DNA of 52,949 nucleotides from Clostridia bacterium (lineage in GTDB: Bacteria; Bacillota; Clostridia; Christensenellales; Aristaeellaceae): contig JAFYOR010000112.1 in the NCBI GenBank assembly GCA_017547805.1, forward strand, positions 1 through 52,949, given 5' to 3'. The stretch's first letter is position 1. Every line of letters starts with the position of its first letter. Shown here piece by piece: positions 15,658-31,599 of the stretch. A program made the translations under genes and the position numbers. The notes beneath the pieces are model-generated. The model was given only the letters and a program-made list of their open reading frames with translations, did no database searches and was not told where the DNA came from.

Positions 15658-16956
15658 ATGGACATTCACGAGCTGCGCGAACTGGAGATGGATCTCAAGT
15701 GCATGACTGCGCTGCGTCATGTCTGGAAAAACCCTGCGCTGGACGCGCTGAGCACGCTGCTTTGCGCCTGCGCCAAGGACGGCTGCGATCCCGAGTGGCT
15801 GACGCAGGCCTACTGCGCGGTCTATGAGGCGTGGCTGACGTCTGCGGCGAAGGGACGCGGCGGATTTGTGCGCGAGGCGCTGGAGGCTGTGCTTTATGAA
15901 GACAGCGCGGCGGCGCGCATGTGCGCCCGCCTTGATGCGGGTGAACTGCCCTACAGCCTGATGAACGCGCTTTCTCACGATCTTGAGGCGCTGGGGCGCA
16001 TGGTAGCCATCGAACCGGCGATGCTGCTGCTCCTTTGCGAGCGCGCCGGGCTTTCCGGCAAGATGGCGGCGCGCCTGCCCATGTGGGAACCGGCGATGGA
16101 CGACGCGAGGTTTGATCCGCGCGCAAAGCTGTGCATGCTCTCGCACGGCGGCGCACGGGATGTCGCGGCGTTTTTCCGCCGTCACGGCAGCGGATTGTTT
16201 GCGCGCTGTCCGGGCAGCACATGGGTCGGCGTGAGCGAAAAATACCCGCTGGGTCTGCGCGGCATCGATAAGCCCGACCCCATCCGCCTTGAAGACATGG
16301 TGCTCTATGAGCGCGAGCGCGGCGTGCTGGTGGAAAACACGCGCCGGCTGCTCGACGGCAAACAGGCGTGCAACGTTTTGCTTTACGGCGACAAGGGAAC
16401 GGGCAAGAGCGCGACGGTCAAGGCGCTGCTGCAGAACTTCTGGCTGGAGGGACTGCGCATTGTCGAGGTGCCGCTGGCGCATCTGACCAACCTGCCGACG
16501 ATCTTTTCCATCCTGCGCGAGCAGCCGGGCAAGTTCATCGTCTTCGTGGACGATCTTGCCTTCAACGATTCCTGCCCGGAATACACGGCGCTTAAGACGG
16601 TGCTGGAGGGCGGGCTGGAATCCCGCCCGCAGAACGTCGTGGTCTATGCGACGAGCAACCGGCGCAACATCGTCCGCCAGCGCTTTTCCGAGCGGCAGGA
16701 CGATGTCAACGAGCGAGACACGCTGGAAGAAAAGTTCTCCCTTGCCGACCGCTTCGATCTGCGATTGACGTTCGCCGCGCCCACGCAGGAGGAATACTTC
16801 ACCATCTGCCGCGCGCTGCTTGACGCCAGGGGCATTGAATACGACTGGGAAGAGCTCATGCCCAAGGCCCGCGCGTGGACGGTCAGCCACAACGGCTGCT
16901 CCCCGCGCATTGCGCGCCAGTTCGCCGATTATGTGGCGGGAGAGAAAACGGAATAA
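15658..16956 (+). CDS. DUF815-family AAA+ ATPase
   Basis: The 432-residue protein has a poorly conserved helical N-terminal half and a C-terminal AAA+ domain. The Walker A motif is GDKGTGKS near 244-251, followed by the Walker B-like FIVFVDDLAF near 291-300. The family-typical YATSNRRNIV and the LADRFDLRLTF segment (sensor region) follow. DUF815 ATPases resemble DnaC/MoxR-like remodelling ATPases, but their cellular role is not established. The ATG at 15658 has AGAGGA upstream; the frame is open back through the repeat to 15469, which I reject. No partner gene is linked. Confidence 0.88.
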   Translation: MDIHELRELEMDLKCMTALRHVWKNPALDALSTLLCACAKDGCDPEWLTQAYCAVYEAWLTSAAKGRGGFVREALEAVLYEDSAAARMCARLDAGELPYSLMNALSHDLEALGRMVAIEPAMLLLLCERAGLSGKMAARLPMWEPAMDDARFDPRAKLCMLSHGGARDVAAFFRRHGSGLFARCPGSTWVGVSEKYPLGLRGIDKPDPIRLEDMVLYERERGVLVENTRRLLDGKQACNVLLYGDKGTGKSATVKALLQNFWLEGLRIVEVPLAHLTNLPTIFSILREQPGKFIVFVDDLAFNDSCPEYTALKTVLEGGLESRPQNVVVYATSNRRNIVRQRFSERQDDVNERDTLEEKFSLADRFDLRLTFAAPTQEEYFTICRALLDARGIEYDWEELMPKARAWTVSHNGCSPRIARQFADYVAGEKTE

Positions 16957-16984
16957 ATCCGTTTGATGCCAACCTTTCTTAATA

Positions 16985-17050
16985 CCGCGCGAAGCGAAGA
17001 AGGGTCAAGGGATAATGTCCCTTGCAGGGGCTTAGGGACAACGTCCCCGA
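16985..17050 (+). repeat. Dispersed repeat family A, copy 2
   Basis: Begins CCGCGCGAAGCGA and contains two inverted repeats (AAGGGATA/TGTCCCTT and GGGACA/ACGTCCC-like). It is diverged relative to the 26.6-kb copies. Confidence 0.65.
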
Positions 17051-17089
17051 GCAGATTGCAGCGGCAGCCCAATTGCTGAAATAAAAAAC

Positions 17090-17146
17090 CAGACGGTTGA
17101 TTCGCGCCCGATTTGAAAGCGGGGTGACTCGGCCGTCTGTTTTTTT
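17090..17146 (+). terminator. Intrinsic terminator before the 17252 gene
   Basis: CAGACGG at 17090-17096 pairs with CCGTCTG at 17133-17139 across a structured loop, followed by a run of seven T. It ends transcription from the DUF815 gene. Confidence 0.7.
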
Positions 17147-17203
17147 GCTTTGCATCTGCCGAACAATTTCGTCCTGCTGATGCAAGCAAAGGGAAATCTG
17201 TGG

Positions 17204-17209
17204 TATACT
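17204..17209 (+). promoter_or_regulatory. Extended -10 promoter of the 17252-17831 pair
   Basis: TATACT preceded by TGTGG (extended -10). The -35 position is poor. Confidence 0.5.
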
Positions 17210-17251
17210 GGTTCATATTGATGGAATTTCTCCTGCAAAGGGGCTGTGATC

Positions 17252-17794
17252 ATGAAAAAGAGGAAGAAACGCGGTCTGGCATGGGCGCTTTCCGTTGCGC
17301 TGGGCTTTGTCTGTGCGCTGGTGCTGGGCGTGCTGTTCTACGGGGTGATGGTCTATCAGCTGGGCGGCCAGGTCGTGGAGGCGGCGCCGGCGCAGCAGGC
17401 GACCGCCGCGCCGCTGGGCTCTTCGGCGGAAACGGCTTCGCTCTTTCCGGGGCCGCTGCTTTCGCTCCCCGGCGAAGCGCAGGAGGAAAGCGTTCGGGAC
17501 GAGCTGCGCGGCGGAGAGCTTTGCCGCGTGGTTTCGCGGACGTATGTGGTGGAAAATACGCAGGTGACGGCGGTGAGCGCGTTTCCCGCCGCGTATCTGG
17601 CGATGCTGGCGGAGGAAAGCTTTTCCCCGCAGCTGGTTACGGGATTTTCTCTTGCCGGACTGGATGCCGTTCTGGAAAGAAAGGGCGAGGTGAGCATGCT
17701 GGCTGCGCGGGAGGGGAACAGGGTCTACCTGCTTGCGGCGCAGGCGGACGAACAGACGCTGTATTCGCTGGGCGCGGCGGCGATGCTTGAATAA
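17252..17794 (+). CDS. Membrane-anchored protein of unknown function
   Basis: The 180-residue protein has a basic start (KKRKKRG) and one transmembrane segment (about 9-33). An Ala/Pro-rich linker to about residue 75 and an extracytoplasmic domain of about 100 residues follow. No family was recognised. Topology is N-in, C-out by the positive-inside rule. The ATG at 17252 has AAAGGGG eight bases upstream; the in-frame GTG at 17246 is too close to it. The next gene, a polytopic membrane protein, starts 36 bp after its stop with its own AGGAGG, so they likely form an operon and may act together. Confidence 0.65.
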   Translation: MKKRKKRGLAWALSVALGFVCALVLGVLFYGVMVYQLGGQVVEAAPAQQATAAPLGSSAETASLFPGPLLSLPGEAQEESVRDELRGGELCRVVSRTYVVENTQVTAVSAFPAAYLAMLAEESFSPQLVTGFSLAGLDAVLERKGEVSMLAAREGNRVYLLAAQADEQTLYSLGAAAMLE

Positions 17795-17830
17795 GGGAGA
17801 AGACAATCTGAAATACGCAGGAGGATGCAA

Positions 17831-18664
17831 ATGGATTTCTTTATGAATATGATGGCTTGGGTCACAAAGTACGGCGTGCACAAAGGCATACTGTTTCTGG
17901 GGCTGGTGCTTCTTCTTCTGGGATTGTTTCGTACCTTTGGCTTAAAGCTGAAGGGTCTGGGTGAAAGCGCAAAATCGGCGCTGTGGCTGATCATCCTGGT
18001 CATTGTGCTCATGTGGGTTGCACCGGTGCATACGGCGGCAAACTGGCTGGCGCAGAGTATTCCTTTTGTCGGAGACATGATGGATTATGGTTCGATCATC
18101 ATTCTGATTGAGAATAAACCGTGGGATGCGCTGGTGAACTTTGTGGATTGCTATCTGCTGATGGTGATGAGCGAAGTGCTGGGCAAGCTGTTTTTCAAGG
18201 TTGCCAATTGGGTGGTCAGGATCATGACGGGATGGGGAGACGAGGATCTGCTGGCCAATGTAAAGAGTATCGTAACGAAGATTCTGCTGGAAATGGTCTT
18301 CATGATTGCATGTATTCTGCTGCTTGAGAAGTTCAAGAGCTGGGAGGGCTATGATAAGATTGATGAAATCTTATATATTGGTACGGGAATCGTGCTTGGT
18401 ATCGGCGTAATTGGGCTGATTTCGACAAGCCTCTTTGGCGGCGGTGTATTACCGCCGATCATGATGCTGATTCCAGGCGTACTGGTAAAGCCGCTGTTTT
18501 CCACAACGTTGTATATTGTGCTCCTCTTCACCCTCGGAATGTGTGAATTTGATCTGAGCGGAGCGGCAGAGGGGGTTGTTGGCATCGTTGGTGCGTTCGC
18601 TCCGGCGGCAATTGTGATTATTTCGCTGATTATACTGATTATCGGCATACTTAAGATGGTGTAA
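17831..18664 (+). CDS. Polytopic membrane protein of unknown function
   Basis: The 277-residue, very hydrophobic protein has about seven or eight predicted transmembrane segments. A short charged loop (GWGDEDLLANVKS, near 136-148) sits in the middle. No transporter or enzyme motif was recognised. AGGAGG at 17819-17824 favours the ATG at 17831 over the in-frame ATG at 17825. It is the second gene of a probable two-gene unit and is followed by a strong terminator. It separates rpoB from any upstream ribosomal-protein gene, which is unusual for that locus. Base composition is slightly lower in GC than its neighbours. Confidence 0.65.
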   Translation: MDFFMNMMAWVTKYGVHKGILFLGLVLLLLGLFRTFGLKLKGLGESAKSALWLIILVIVLMWVAPVHTAANWLAQSIPFVGDMMDYGSIIILIENKPWDALVNFVDCYLLMVMSEVLGKLFFKVANWVVRIMTGWGDEDLLANVKSIVTKILLEMVFMIACILLLEKFKSWEGYDKIDEILYIGTGIVLGIGVIGLISTSLFGGGVLPPIMMLIPGVLVKPLFSTTLYIVLLFTLGMCEFDLSGAAEGVVGIVGAFAPAAIVIISLIILIIGILKMV

Positions 18665-18667
18665 TTG

Positions 18668-18720
18668 AAACAGGCGTCCTTTCTTCCCGCTGCCTATGGG
18701 AAAGAGGACGCCTGTTTTTT
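18668..18720 (+). terminator. Strong intrinsic terminator upstream of rpoB
   Basis: A stem of about 20 bp (AAACAGGCGTCC... with ...GGACGCCTGTTT, one small bulge) and a run of six T. It isolates rpoBC from upstream transcription. Confidence 0.92.
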
Positions 18721-18823
18721 CAGGAATAATTAAAAAAGCCGCTTGTCAAGCGGTGAAAATCGATGAAATCTTACGAAAATGTACAGAGTTCAGAAAAAAA
18801 CCGAAGAAAATGAACGGAAATGC

Positions 18824-18852
18824 TTGACAGGACTTTCAAAAGAGGATACAAT
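18824..18852 (+). promoter_or_regulatory. Sigma-A promoter of rpoBC
   Basis: TTGACA, a 17-bp spacer, TACAAT: one mismatch to consensus. The leader to the rpoB start is about 165 nt. Between 18721 and 19024 I see no gene; the leader has no recognised L10 or other riboregulator, and a short open frame at 18779-18994 starts upstream of the promoter and is rejected. Confidence 0.88.
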
Positions 18853-19024
18853 ACTATATTGCATCAGTATGCACAATAGGCAACGTGCGTCCGCTCGACG
18901 GGCGATGCGTCCTATCGTCATTGTACAACGCTTTGGGCTGTTTGGCAATGGGCAGTTCAAGGCGGATTGCTTGTTGCTGCATATACCTTTGTAAGGCTTA
19001 GATAAGTTAGGGGTGATGGCATTC

Positions 19025-22843
<3,819 letters not shown>

Positions 22844-22937
22844 TTGCGTCGCCGGTAATTGAGTAACAATGCCCTGCCGCGCGTTTTTTGAGGCGCGCGG
22901 CGGCGGCTGATTGAAAGAAGAAGGGAGTGTACACCCT

Positions 22938-26504
<3,567 letters not shown>

Positions 26505-26530
26505 TGATGAGAACCGCATAAAAGCATTCA

Positions 26531-26563
26531 CCCCCGCATGGAGCAATCCGTGCGGGTTTTTTT
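26531..26563 (+). terminator. Intrinsic terminator after rpoC
   Basis: CCCGCA pairs with TGCGGG around a 12-base loop, followed by TTTTTTT. Confidence 0.88.
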
Positions 26564-26588
26564 GGGTTAATAAGGAAATCACATTAAG

Positions 26589-26667
26589 CCGCGCGAAGCG
26601 ATGAAGGGAGTTTGAGGGATGAAATCCCTCAAGCGGGATTATAAGGGCGGCAGCCCTTAACGTTCCC
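26589..26667 (+). repeat. Dispersed repeat family A, copy 3
   Basis: A full-length copy beginning CCGCGCGAAGCGATGAAGGG, with hairpins GAGGGAT/ATCCCTC and AAGGGC/GCCCTT. It is nearly identical to the copy 106 bp downstream. Confidence 0.85.
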
Positions 26668-26694
26668 AACAAGTTTAGCGAAACTTTCTTTGAT

Positions 26695-26773
26695 CCGCGC
26701 GAAGCGATGAAGGGAGTTTGAGGGATGAAATCCCTCAAGCGGGATCATAAGGGCGGTAGCCCTTAACGTTCCT
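26695..26773 (+). repeat. Dispersed repeat family A, copy 4
   Basis: Direct repeat of 26589-26667, differing at only a few positions. The pair fills most of the 378-bp gap between rpoC and the GyrI-like gene. Confidence 0.85.
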
Positions 26774-26818
26774 TGACTGTGAAACGCATGCCGGTTCAGT
26801 CTTGTGGTTGGGGCGTTC

Positions 26819-26847
26819 TTGCATATCTAACGGAGGAATGATAGAAT
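26819..26847 (+). promoter_or_regulatory. Probable promoter of the GyrI-like gene
   Basis: TTGCAT, a 17-bp spacer, TAGAAT. A GGAGGA-ATG within the spacer is not used as a ribosome site if this promoter is correct. Confidence 0.5.
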
Positions 26848-26882
26848 AATAAAATAGTAAATTTGAATTGGCTAGGTACCTT

Positions 26883-27347
26883 ATGAAAATTGAAAAACGT
26901 GTAAAACCCTCGTTCTCGGTAATTGGTAAAGAAGGCTCAACCATGGATGGCCAAGGCTTTATTCAGAAACTATGGGAGGGTGCAAATTCCCATTTCAATG
27001 AAGTCCAGTCATTAGCCAAGAAGGATGAAAATGGCAATTTGGTTGGTGCTTGGGGTGCAATGTCCGATTGTTCCCGTTCTTTCAAGCCTTGGGAAGAAAA
27101 CTTCAGCAAGGGATTATACCTTGCCGGCGTTGAATGTGCGGATGATGCGCAGGCGCCGGAAGGATGGACAAAATGGACAATTCCGGGTTATGTGTATCTT
27201 TGTGCAGAGGTCGAAAGCGGAAGCACGTTCTCGGATGTCATAAACTATATGAATGAAAACAATATCGCCTTAGCTGGCGCTGTCCATGACTTCACTTGCC
27301 CATCGAGCGGCAGGAATTATATGTTTTTTCCGATAAGAGCAATTTGA
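26883..27347 (+). CDS. GyrI-like/AraC effector-binding domain protein
   Basis: The 154-residue stand-alone ligand-binding domain has the two-fold SHS2-type layout of the GyrI-like superfamily. KRVKPSFSVIGKEG starts the first strand, SFKPWEENFSKGLYLAGVE lies in the middle, WTKWTIPGYVYLCAEVE follows, and the typical ending is YMFFPIRAI. Such proteins bind small hydrophobic or cationic molecules; some hydrolyse toxins or act as transcription effectors. There is no DNA-binding domain. The ATG at 26883 has a weak AGG six bases upstream; a TTG at 26868 is an alternative. The gene is visibly more AT-rich than all neighbours, suggesting later acquisition. Confidence 0.8.
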   Translation: MKIEKRVKPSFSVIGKEGSTMDGQGFIQKLWEGANSHFNEVQSLAKKDENGNLVGAWGAMSDCSRSFKPWEENFSKGLYLAGVECADDAQAPEGWTKWTIPGYVYLCAEVESGSTFSDVINYMNENNIALAGAVHDFTCPSSGRNYMFFPIRAI

Positions 27348-27418
27348 TCAATTCTAATTTCATAAAAAGAAGGCATAGATCTTCATACGCCTTTGGCCTT
27401 CGGCATAATAGCAACAAA

Positions 27419-27456
27419 AATCCGACCTATGATCAAAACCATAGGTCGGATTCATT
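27419..27456. terminator. Bidirectional terminator between the GyrI-like gene and pepT
   Basis: A perfect 12-bp stem (AATCCGACCTAT/ATAGGTCGGATT) with a 10-base loop, flanked by T-rich sequence on the right and A-rich sequence on the left. It serves the two convergent genes. Confidence 0.85.
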
Positions 27457-27469
27457 ATTGAATCGGTTT

Positions 27470-28678
27470 TTACGCCATCATCAGGTATTCGACCATCTTC
27501 GCGCAGCGCTCAAGGCTTTCCATCGTGACATGCTCAAACTTACCATGGCACGCGAAGCCGCCGGTCGGCAGGTTCGGCGTCGGCAGGCCCATATAGGACA
27601 GGCGGCTTCCGTCCGTACCGCCGCGCACGGCGATGGTATACGGCTCCATGCCGGCCTTACGACAAGCTTCAAACGCATTATCGATCAGATGCATATGCGG
27701 CTTGATCATCTCCGCCATGTTGTAATAAGTATCCGTCAGCGTCAGCGTGACGATCTCGCTGCCGTAGCGTGCATTGATCGCGGCGACCGCGCGGCGCATG
27801 GTTTCCTTGCGCTGCTCGAAGATCTCACGGCTGTGATCGCGGATGATGTAGAACATCTCCGCATTGGAACAATCGCCCTTGACGGCGTGCAGGTGGAAGA
27901 AGCCTTCGTAGTTGTCCGTCTGGCGCGGGGTATCCATCGGCGGGAGCAGGGCGTTTAATTCCATCGCGACGAGCGCGGCGTTGATCATCGTGTCCTTCGA
28001 GCTGCCCGGATGCACGCTCAGGCCCTTGATGTGAATGTCCGCGCTGCAGGCGTTGAAGGTCTCATACGCGATTTCCCCGTCGTAGCCGCCGTCCACCGTG
28101 TAGGCAAACTTCGCGCCGAACTTCGCGACGTCAAAGTGATCCACGCCCGCGCCGACCTCCTCGTCCGGGGTGAAGGCGATGCAGATCTTGCCGTGCGGCG
28201 CGCCGGAGGCGATGATTTCCTCCGCGGCGGTCATGATTTCCGCGATGCCGGCCTTGTCGTCGCCGCCCAGCAGCGTCGTGCCGTCGGTGGTGATGAGCGT
28301 CTGACTGACGAGCTGCTTGAGCGAGGGGAACTGCGCTACGGTCAACATGTCGCCGCTGCCGGCGAGCAGCACGTCGCCGCCGTCGTAGTTTTCAAAAATC
28401 TGCGGCTTCACGTTTTCGCCGCTGTAGTCGGGGGAGGTGTCCATATGCGCGATGAAGCCGAGGGCATCCTTGTCCTCGCAGCCCGGGGTGGCGGGAATCC
28501 AGCCATAAACCACGCCGAACTCGTCGACGTGCGCGTCGCTTACGCCGATCTCGGTCAGCTCTTTGACCAGCATGTGCGCAAGATCGAACTGGATTGCCGA
28601 GGACGGCGCGCTCGTGCAGGCCGGATCGGAGGTGGTGTGCACCTTGATATAGCGAAGGAAGCGATCTACGGTTTTCAT
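27470..28678 (-). CDS. pepT: Peptidase T (tripeptide aminopeptidase)
   Basis: The 402-residue M20-family metallopeptidase removes N-terminal residues from tripeptides in the cytoplasm. Zinc ligands and catalytic residues are visible in GFIAHMDTSPD, LLGGDDKAGIAE, FTPDEEVGAG and TVDGG, and the final His lies in FACHGKFEHV. The PepT-typical AVRGGTDGSRLSYMGLPTPN is present. AAAGGAG precedes the ATG. It is monocistronic, between its own promoter and the shared terminator. Length is normal for PepT. Confidence 0.96.
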   Translation of the reverse strand: MKTVDRFLRYIKVHTTSDPACTSAPSSAIQFDLAHMLVKELTEIGVSDAHVDEFGVVYGWIPATPGCEDKDALGFIAHMDTSPDYSGENVKPQIFENYDGGDVLLAGSGDMLTVAQFPSLKQLVSQTLITTDGTTLLGGDDKAGIAEIMTAAEEIIASGAPHGKICIAFTPDEEVGAGVDHFDVAKFGAKFAYTVDGGYDGEIAYETFNACSADIHIKGLSVHPGSSKDTMINAALVAMELNALLPPMDTPRQTDNYEGFFHLHAVKGDCSNAEMFYIIRDHSREIFEQRKETMRRAVAAINARYGSEIVTLTLTDTYYNMAEMIKPHMHLIDNAFEACRKAGMEPYTIAVRGGTDGSRLSYMGLPTPNLPTGGFACHGKFEHVTMESLERCAKMVEYLMMA

Positions 28679-28713
28679 ATGTCAATCTCCTTTGGCGGTT
28701 TATTGTTAAGGGT

Positions 28714-28742
28714 ATTATAGCACCTTTGGTGTGCGAAAACAA
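28714..28742 (-). promoter_or_regulatory. Sigma-A promoter of pepT
   Basis: Read leftward: TTGTTT, a 17-bp spacer, TATAAT. Confidence 0.8.
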
Positions 28743-28776
28743 GAAAGCGACGGCAGGCGCGATCTTTTGCAGCCGG

Positions 28777-28805
28777 TTGTCATTCTTCCCGTTTTGTGAT
28801 AGACT
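28777..28805 (+). promoter_or_regulatory. Sigma-A promoter of dnaX
   Basis: TTGTCA, a 17-bp spacer, TAGACT, preceded by TGTGA. It is divergent from the pepT promoter. Confidence 0.65.
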
Positions 28806-28840
28806 GAATCCGATATGATTGATTTTCCTGGAGGCTGACT

Positions 28841-30499
28841 ATGGGTTATCAGGCGCTGTACCGCCGGTATCGTCCGGCAACTTTTGACGATTTCGTAGGG
28901 CAGGAGGCTGTGATCAGGACGCTGCGCTCGCAGGTGGCGAGCGGGCGTATTGCGCATGCGTATCTGTTTACAGGCACGCGCGGCACGGGCAAAACCTCAA
29001 CGGCGAAGGTCTTCGCCCGCGCGGTCAACTGCGAAACGCCGGAAAATGGCGACGCCTGCGGAAATTGTCCCACCTGCCGTGCGCTTGCGGAAGAAAACAG
29101 CCTCGATATTCTGGAGATCGACGCGGCGAGCAACAACGGCGTGGATGAGATCCGCGATCTGCGCGAAAAGGTCAAGTATCCGCCGCAGACGGGAAAATAC
29201 CGCGTGTACATCATCGACGAGGTGCATATGCTTTCCGCCGGCGCGTTCAACGCGCTGCTCAAGACGCTGGAAGAGCCGCCGTCCTACGTCGTCTTCATCC
29301 TCGCCACGACGGAGCCGCAGAAGCTCCCGGCGACGATCCTCTCCCGCTGCCAGCGGTTTGATTTCCACCGCATTCCCTCCGCCCAGATCGTTGCGCGCCT
29401 TCGCGTGGCGCTTGCCGAGGGCGGGATTGAAGCCAACGACGCCGCGCTTTCGCGCATTGCCCGCGCGGCGGAAGGCGGCATGCGCGACGCATGGTCGATC
29501 ATGGACATGTGTCTTGGCTACGCGCAGGAGGACGATCACGGCCTGACGGAGGCGCTTGTGCTCAGCGTGCTGGGCGCGTCGGACAGGCAGTTCCTGTTCA
29601 ATTTTGCCGACATGCTCATCGGCGCGGATGCGGCGGGTGCGCTGGGGCTGATTGACGAGATGATGCGCATGGGCCGCGAGGTGCAGGTTTTTGTGCGCGA
29701 TGTGAGCGCGCATCTTCGCGCGCTGATGCTGGCGGAGGTCTGCGGCGAAGCGAGCGCGGCGGAGCTGCTGGAGGTGACGAAGGAGGACGCAAAGGCATAC
29801 GTTGAACAGGCAAGGCGTACCTCGCGCGTGCGGCTGATGCGCATGCTGGATCTCTTCCTTGAAAGCGAGACGGATATGAAGTGGTCCGCGCAGCCGCGTT
29901 TTGCGCTGGAGACAGCGGCGCTGCGTGCGTGCGAGCCGGAGGAAAGCCTGCAGTTGGAGGCGCTGATCGCGCGTGTGGACGAGCTGGAGCGCAGGATCCG
30001 CGAGGGTGTGGTGACCGCCGCGCCGGCGAAGGCGCAGGGCGCCAAGCAAACGGCGCCCGCGCAGCAGGAAGCCGAAGCACAGGCCGCGCCAAGGCAGACT
30101 GCGCTGCATGCGCCGCAGGGGCCCGCGCCGGAGGCGCAGCGCGTGTGGCAGGAGACGGTGCGCCTGCTCAAGCAGAAGCCGATGATTTTCGGCTTTGCCA
30201 AGCTGGGACGCGTTGCCACGGCGGAAAACGGCCTGTTTACCATCGTCTTTGACAAGGCGACGGGCAGCATGGCGGTACGCATGCTGAACATGGAGGACAA
30301 GAAGCAGGAGATCGAAGCGCTGCTTTCACAGGCGGCGGGCTATCCCTGCACGTTCCGCGCAGCGATCGAGGGCACGGTTGGCGAGGGAGACCAGACGGTG
30401 CTGGCGGCGCAGAAGGAAGCGGAAAAGCAGCGGCAGGAAAACCTTGGGAAGGTGTTTGATGTCTTTGGCCGGGAAAACGTTCGCGTGCTGGACGAATAA
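28841..30499 (+). CDS. dnaX: DNA polymerase III subunits gamma/tau
   Basis: The 552-residue clamp-loader ATPase of the replisome opens with the signature ALYRRYRPATFDDFVGQE. Walker A is GTRGTGKT (45-52), a four-Cys zinc module lies near 64-79, Walker B with sensor is IIDEVHML, and the SRC arginine finger is in LSRCQRFDF. An Ala/Gln-rich linker (about 385-430) precedes a short tau C-terminal domain. No slippery run that would give a separate gamma product was noticed. ybaB and recR, which usually follow dnaX in Firmicutes, are absent; an unrelated gene starts 16 bp downstream. Confidence 0.96.
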   Translation: MGYQALYRRYRPATFDDFVGQEAVIRTLRSQVASGRIAHAYLFTGTRGTGKTSTAKVFARAVNCETPENGDACGNCPTCRALAEENSLDILEIDAASNNGVDEIRDLREKVKYPPQTGKYRVYIIDEVHMLSAGAFNALLKTLEEPPSYVVFILATTEPQKLPATILSRCQRFDFHRIPSAQIVARLRVALAEGGIEANDAALSRIARAAEGGMRDAWSIMDMCLGYAQEDDHGLTEALVLSVLGASDRQFLFNFADMLIGADAAGALGLIDEMMRMGREVQVFVRDVSAHLRALMLAEVCGEASAAELLEVTKEDAKAYVEQARRTSRVRLMRMLDLFLESETDMKWSAQPRFALETAALRACEPEESLQLEALIARVDELERRIREGVVTAAPAKAQGAKQTAPAQQEAEAQAAPRQTALHAPQGPAPEAQRVWQETVRLLKQKPMIFGFAKLGRVATAENGLFTIVFDKATGSMAVRMLNMEDKKQEIEALLSQAAGYPCTFRAAIEGTVGEGDQTVLAAQKEAEKQRQENLGKVFDVFGRENVRVLDE

Positions 30500-30515
30500 A
30501 CGGGAGGATATCCCC

Positions 30516-31433
30516 ATGATGAACAAAGCACGGCAATTCATGCTGCGCAATGCGCGACCGCTGGATCTTGCCCGCTGGATGTTCCACTTTGAAAACGGCA
30601 GCCGCGAGGCTGTGCTTTGCGCGTTGTCCGCATATCAGAATGCGGACGGCGGCTTTGGGCATGCGCTTGAAGCGGATTGCTTTAATCCCGATTCTTCCCC
30701 GATACAGACATGGACGGCGACGGAGATCCTGCGCGAAATCGGCATGAGCGATGCGGCGCATCCGCTGGTTAAGGGAATTGTGCGGTATTTGTCCTCTGGC
30801 GCGGCGTTTGACGGCCACATGTATCACAGAACGGTTCCCACGAACGATCTGCATCCCCGGGCACCGTGGTGGACGCATGGACCGCATCCTGAGAATGAAT
30901 ACAACCCGACGGCGTCGCTGGCGGGCTTTCTGGTGCGCTTTGCGCAGGAGGGGAGCGAGGCACACGGCCTTGGCGAGCGGCTTGTCCGGGAGGCGTATGC
31001 TTATTTTGCCGTGCATGCGCCGCTTTCCGACATGCACACGGCGGCATGCTTCGTCCAGATGTACGAGGATTTGCTGGCGGCCAACAGGCGCGATCTCGTC
31101 GACATGGATGCGTTTGAAACGCTCCTTGGCACGCAGATCGACGCGCTGATTGAAAAGGATTCGGAGAAGTGGGCGACGCAGTACGTCTGCAAACCGTCCC
31201 AGCTGATCCGGATGGGAAGTCCGTTCTATTCCCGCTTTGAAGCGCTGTGCGCCGGGGAATGCGATATGCTTCGCCGCGAACAGGAAGAAGACGGTTCATG
31301 GCGCGTGACATGGAACTGGATGGAATATCTGCAGGAGTGGGGAGTGGCGCGCTGCTGGTGGAAGGGCGACATCATCGTCAAAAACATGCGGTTTATCCGC
31401 TGTATCTGCAAAAAAACTGAAATCATGTCTTGA
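30516..31433 (+). CDS. Alpha/alpha-toroid (terpenoid cyclase/prenyltransferase-like) protein
   Basis: The 305-residue cytoplasmic protein is rich in Trp and aromatic residues. It has two QW-like motifs of the terpene cyclase/prenyltransferase toroid fold: YQNADGGFGHALEAD near 41-55 and RREQEEDGSWRVTWNW near 255-270. No DxDD or DCTAE catalytic motif was seen, so an enzymatic cyclase role is unlikely; similar clostridial proteins are uncharacterised. The ATG at 30516 follows GGGAGGA. It is probably cotranscribed with dnaX. The final codon overlaps the -35 element of the 5S rRNA promoter. Confidence 0.65.
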   Translation: MMNKARQFMLRNARPLDLARWMFHFENGSREAVLCALSAYQNADGGFGHALEADCFNPDSSPIQTWTATEILREIGMSDAAHPLVKGIVRYLSSGAAFDGHMYHRTVPTNDLHPRAPWWTHGPHPENEYNPTASLAGFLVRFAQEGSEAHGLGERLVREAYAYFAVHAPLSDMHTAACFVQMYEDLLAANRRDLVDMDAFETLLGTQIDALIEKDSEKWATQYVCKPSQLIRMGSPFYSRFEALCAGECDMLRREQEEDGSWRVTWNWMEYLQEWGVARCWWKGDIIVKNMRFIRCICKKTEIMS

Positions 31434-31458
31434 CAAGACGCCTGTAAATCCGTATAAT
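31430..31458 (+). promoter_or_regulatory. Consensus sigma-A promoter of the 5S rRNA gene
   Basis: TTGACA at 31430-31435, a 17-bp spacer, TATAAT at 31453-31458: a perfect match. The -35 overlaps the TGA stop of the preceding gene. Confidence 0.93.
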
Positions 31459-31471
31459 ACTCCGGCAAGGC

Positions 31472-31590
<119 letters not shown>

Positions 31591-31599
31591 TCCAAATAG

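Noticed and set aside
18779-18994. 71-residue open frame upstream of rpoB
   Set aside because: It starts before the rpoBC promoter, has no ribosome site and shows no protein-like composition.
26838-26849. GGAGGA followed by ATG-ATA-GAA-TAA, a possible three-codon leader ORF
   Set aside because: It overlaps the predicted -10 element of the same gene, so it would not be in the transcript.
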